Assembly (NCBI GenBank): GCA_934654775.1
Contig: CAKUGR010000023.1
Span: forward strand, 1-5,623
Origin: an uncultured Collinsella sp.
GTDB taxonomy: Bacteria; Actinomycetota; Coriobacteriia; Coriobacteriales; Coriobacteriaceae
Length of the DNA: 5,623 bases
Direction of reading: 5' to 3'
Below are positions 5,594 to 5,623 of this stretch, piece after piece (positions within the stretch are counted from its first letter, which is position 1; every line of letters starts with the position of its first letter). The notes under the pieces are model-generated. The model searched no databases and was not told the DNA's origin. It was given only the letters and a program-made list of their open reading frames with translations. Both the position numbers and the translations under genes were made by a program.

Positions 5594-5612
5594 CCACCCG
5601 CTATGCGGGTGG
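5594..5612. repeat. Perfect 8-bp hairpin at the right edge
   Basis: CCACCCGC (5594-5601) and GCGGGTGG (5605-5612) form a perfect stem with a TAT loop and no T-tract on either strand. The context (TTCAAC before, AGACAAAC after) loosely recalls the hairpin ends of IS200/IS605-type elements and the end of TnpB guide RNAs. No transposase or tnpB reading frame lies inside the window, so the identity is open. Confidence 0.4.
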
Positions 5613-5623
5613 AGACAAACGGC

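Noticed and set aside
1..5623. CRISPR array, tRNA, rRNA or defence/toxin-antitoxin system
   Set aside because: No regularly spaced repeats, no cloverleaf-like segment and no protein with such domains were found. The four genes are known housekeeping or accessory families and do not form an evident new system.

Overview
The window is a stretch of a GC-rich bacterial chromosome. Codon choice, ordinary Shine-Dalgarno sites and the gene set suggest a gut actinobacterium of the Coriobacteriia, with Collinsella or a close relative as best guess. This is an inference from style and recollection; there is no rRNA or other marker gene here to settle it. Four complete protein genes account for nearly all of the DNA, and the longest stretch without a gene is 256 bp.

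Layout: (1) bases 1-122 are a leader rich in inverted repeats, ending in a strong Shine-Dalgarno site; (2) 123-1034 (+) encodes a CPBP-family intramembrane protease; (3) 1031-3157 (-) encodes a YgiQ-family radical SAM protein, convergent with the protease gene and sharing 4 bp (CTAG) with it, so both stop codons lie in the same tetranucleotide; (4) 3158-3413 is a divergent intergenic region with a perfect 12-bp inverted repeat beside a candidate -10 box for ygiQ; (5) 3414-4130 (+) encodes a YoaK/DUF1275 membrane protein, closed by an intrinsic terminator; (6) 4173-4295 is a promoter/leader region with two oppositely oriented copies of an AACGCTTT...AACAA motif and a small leader hairpin; (7) 4296-5462 (+) encodes an iron-dependent alcohol dehydrogenase very like lactaldehyde reductase FucO, closed by a strong terminator; (8) 5548-5623 holds further short palindromes, including a perfect 8-bp hairpin that could be the edge of a neighbouring element.

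The genes do not look like a pathway. Each appears to be its own transcription unit: two genes converge, two diverge, and terminators follow genes 3 and 4. The fucO-like gene stands out for strong codon optimisation (11 of 13 Phe codons TTC, against 6 of 21 in the DUF1275 gene), pointing to high expression, probably in fermentative NAD+ recycling or propanediol formation from deoxysugars. I found no CRISPR array, tRNA, transposase gene, toxin-antitoxin pair or defence system. The most interesting leftovers are non-coding: the inverted repeat at the ygiQ promoter, the paired boxes upstream of fucO, and the repeat-like sequences at both window edges.
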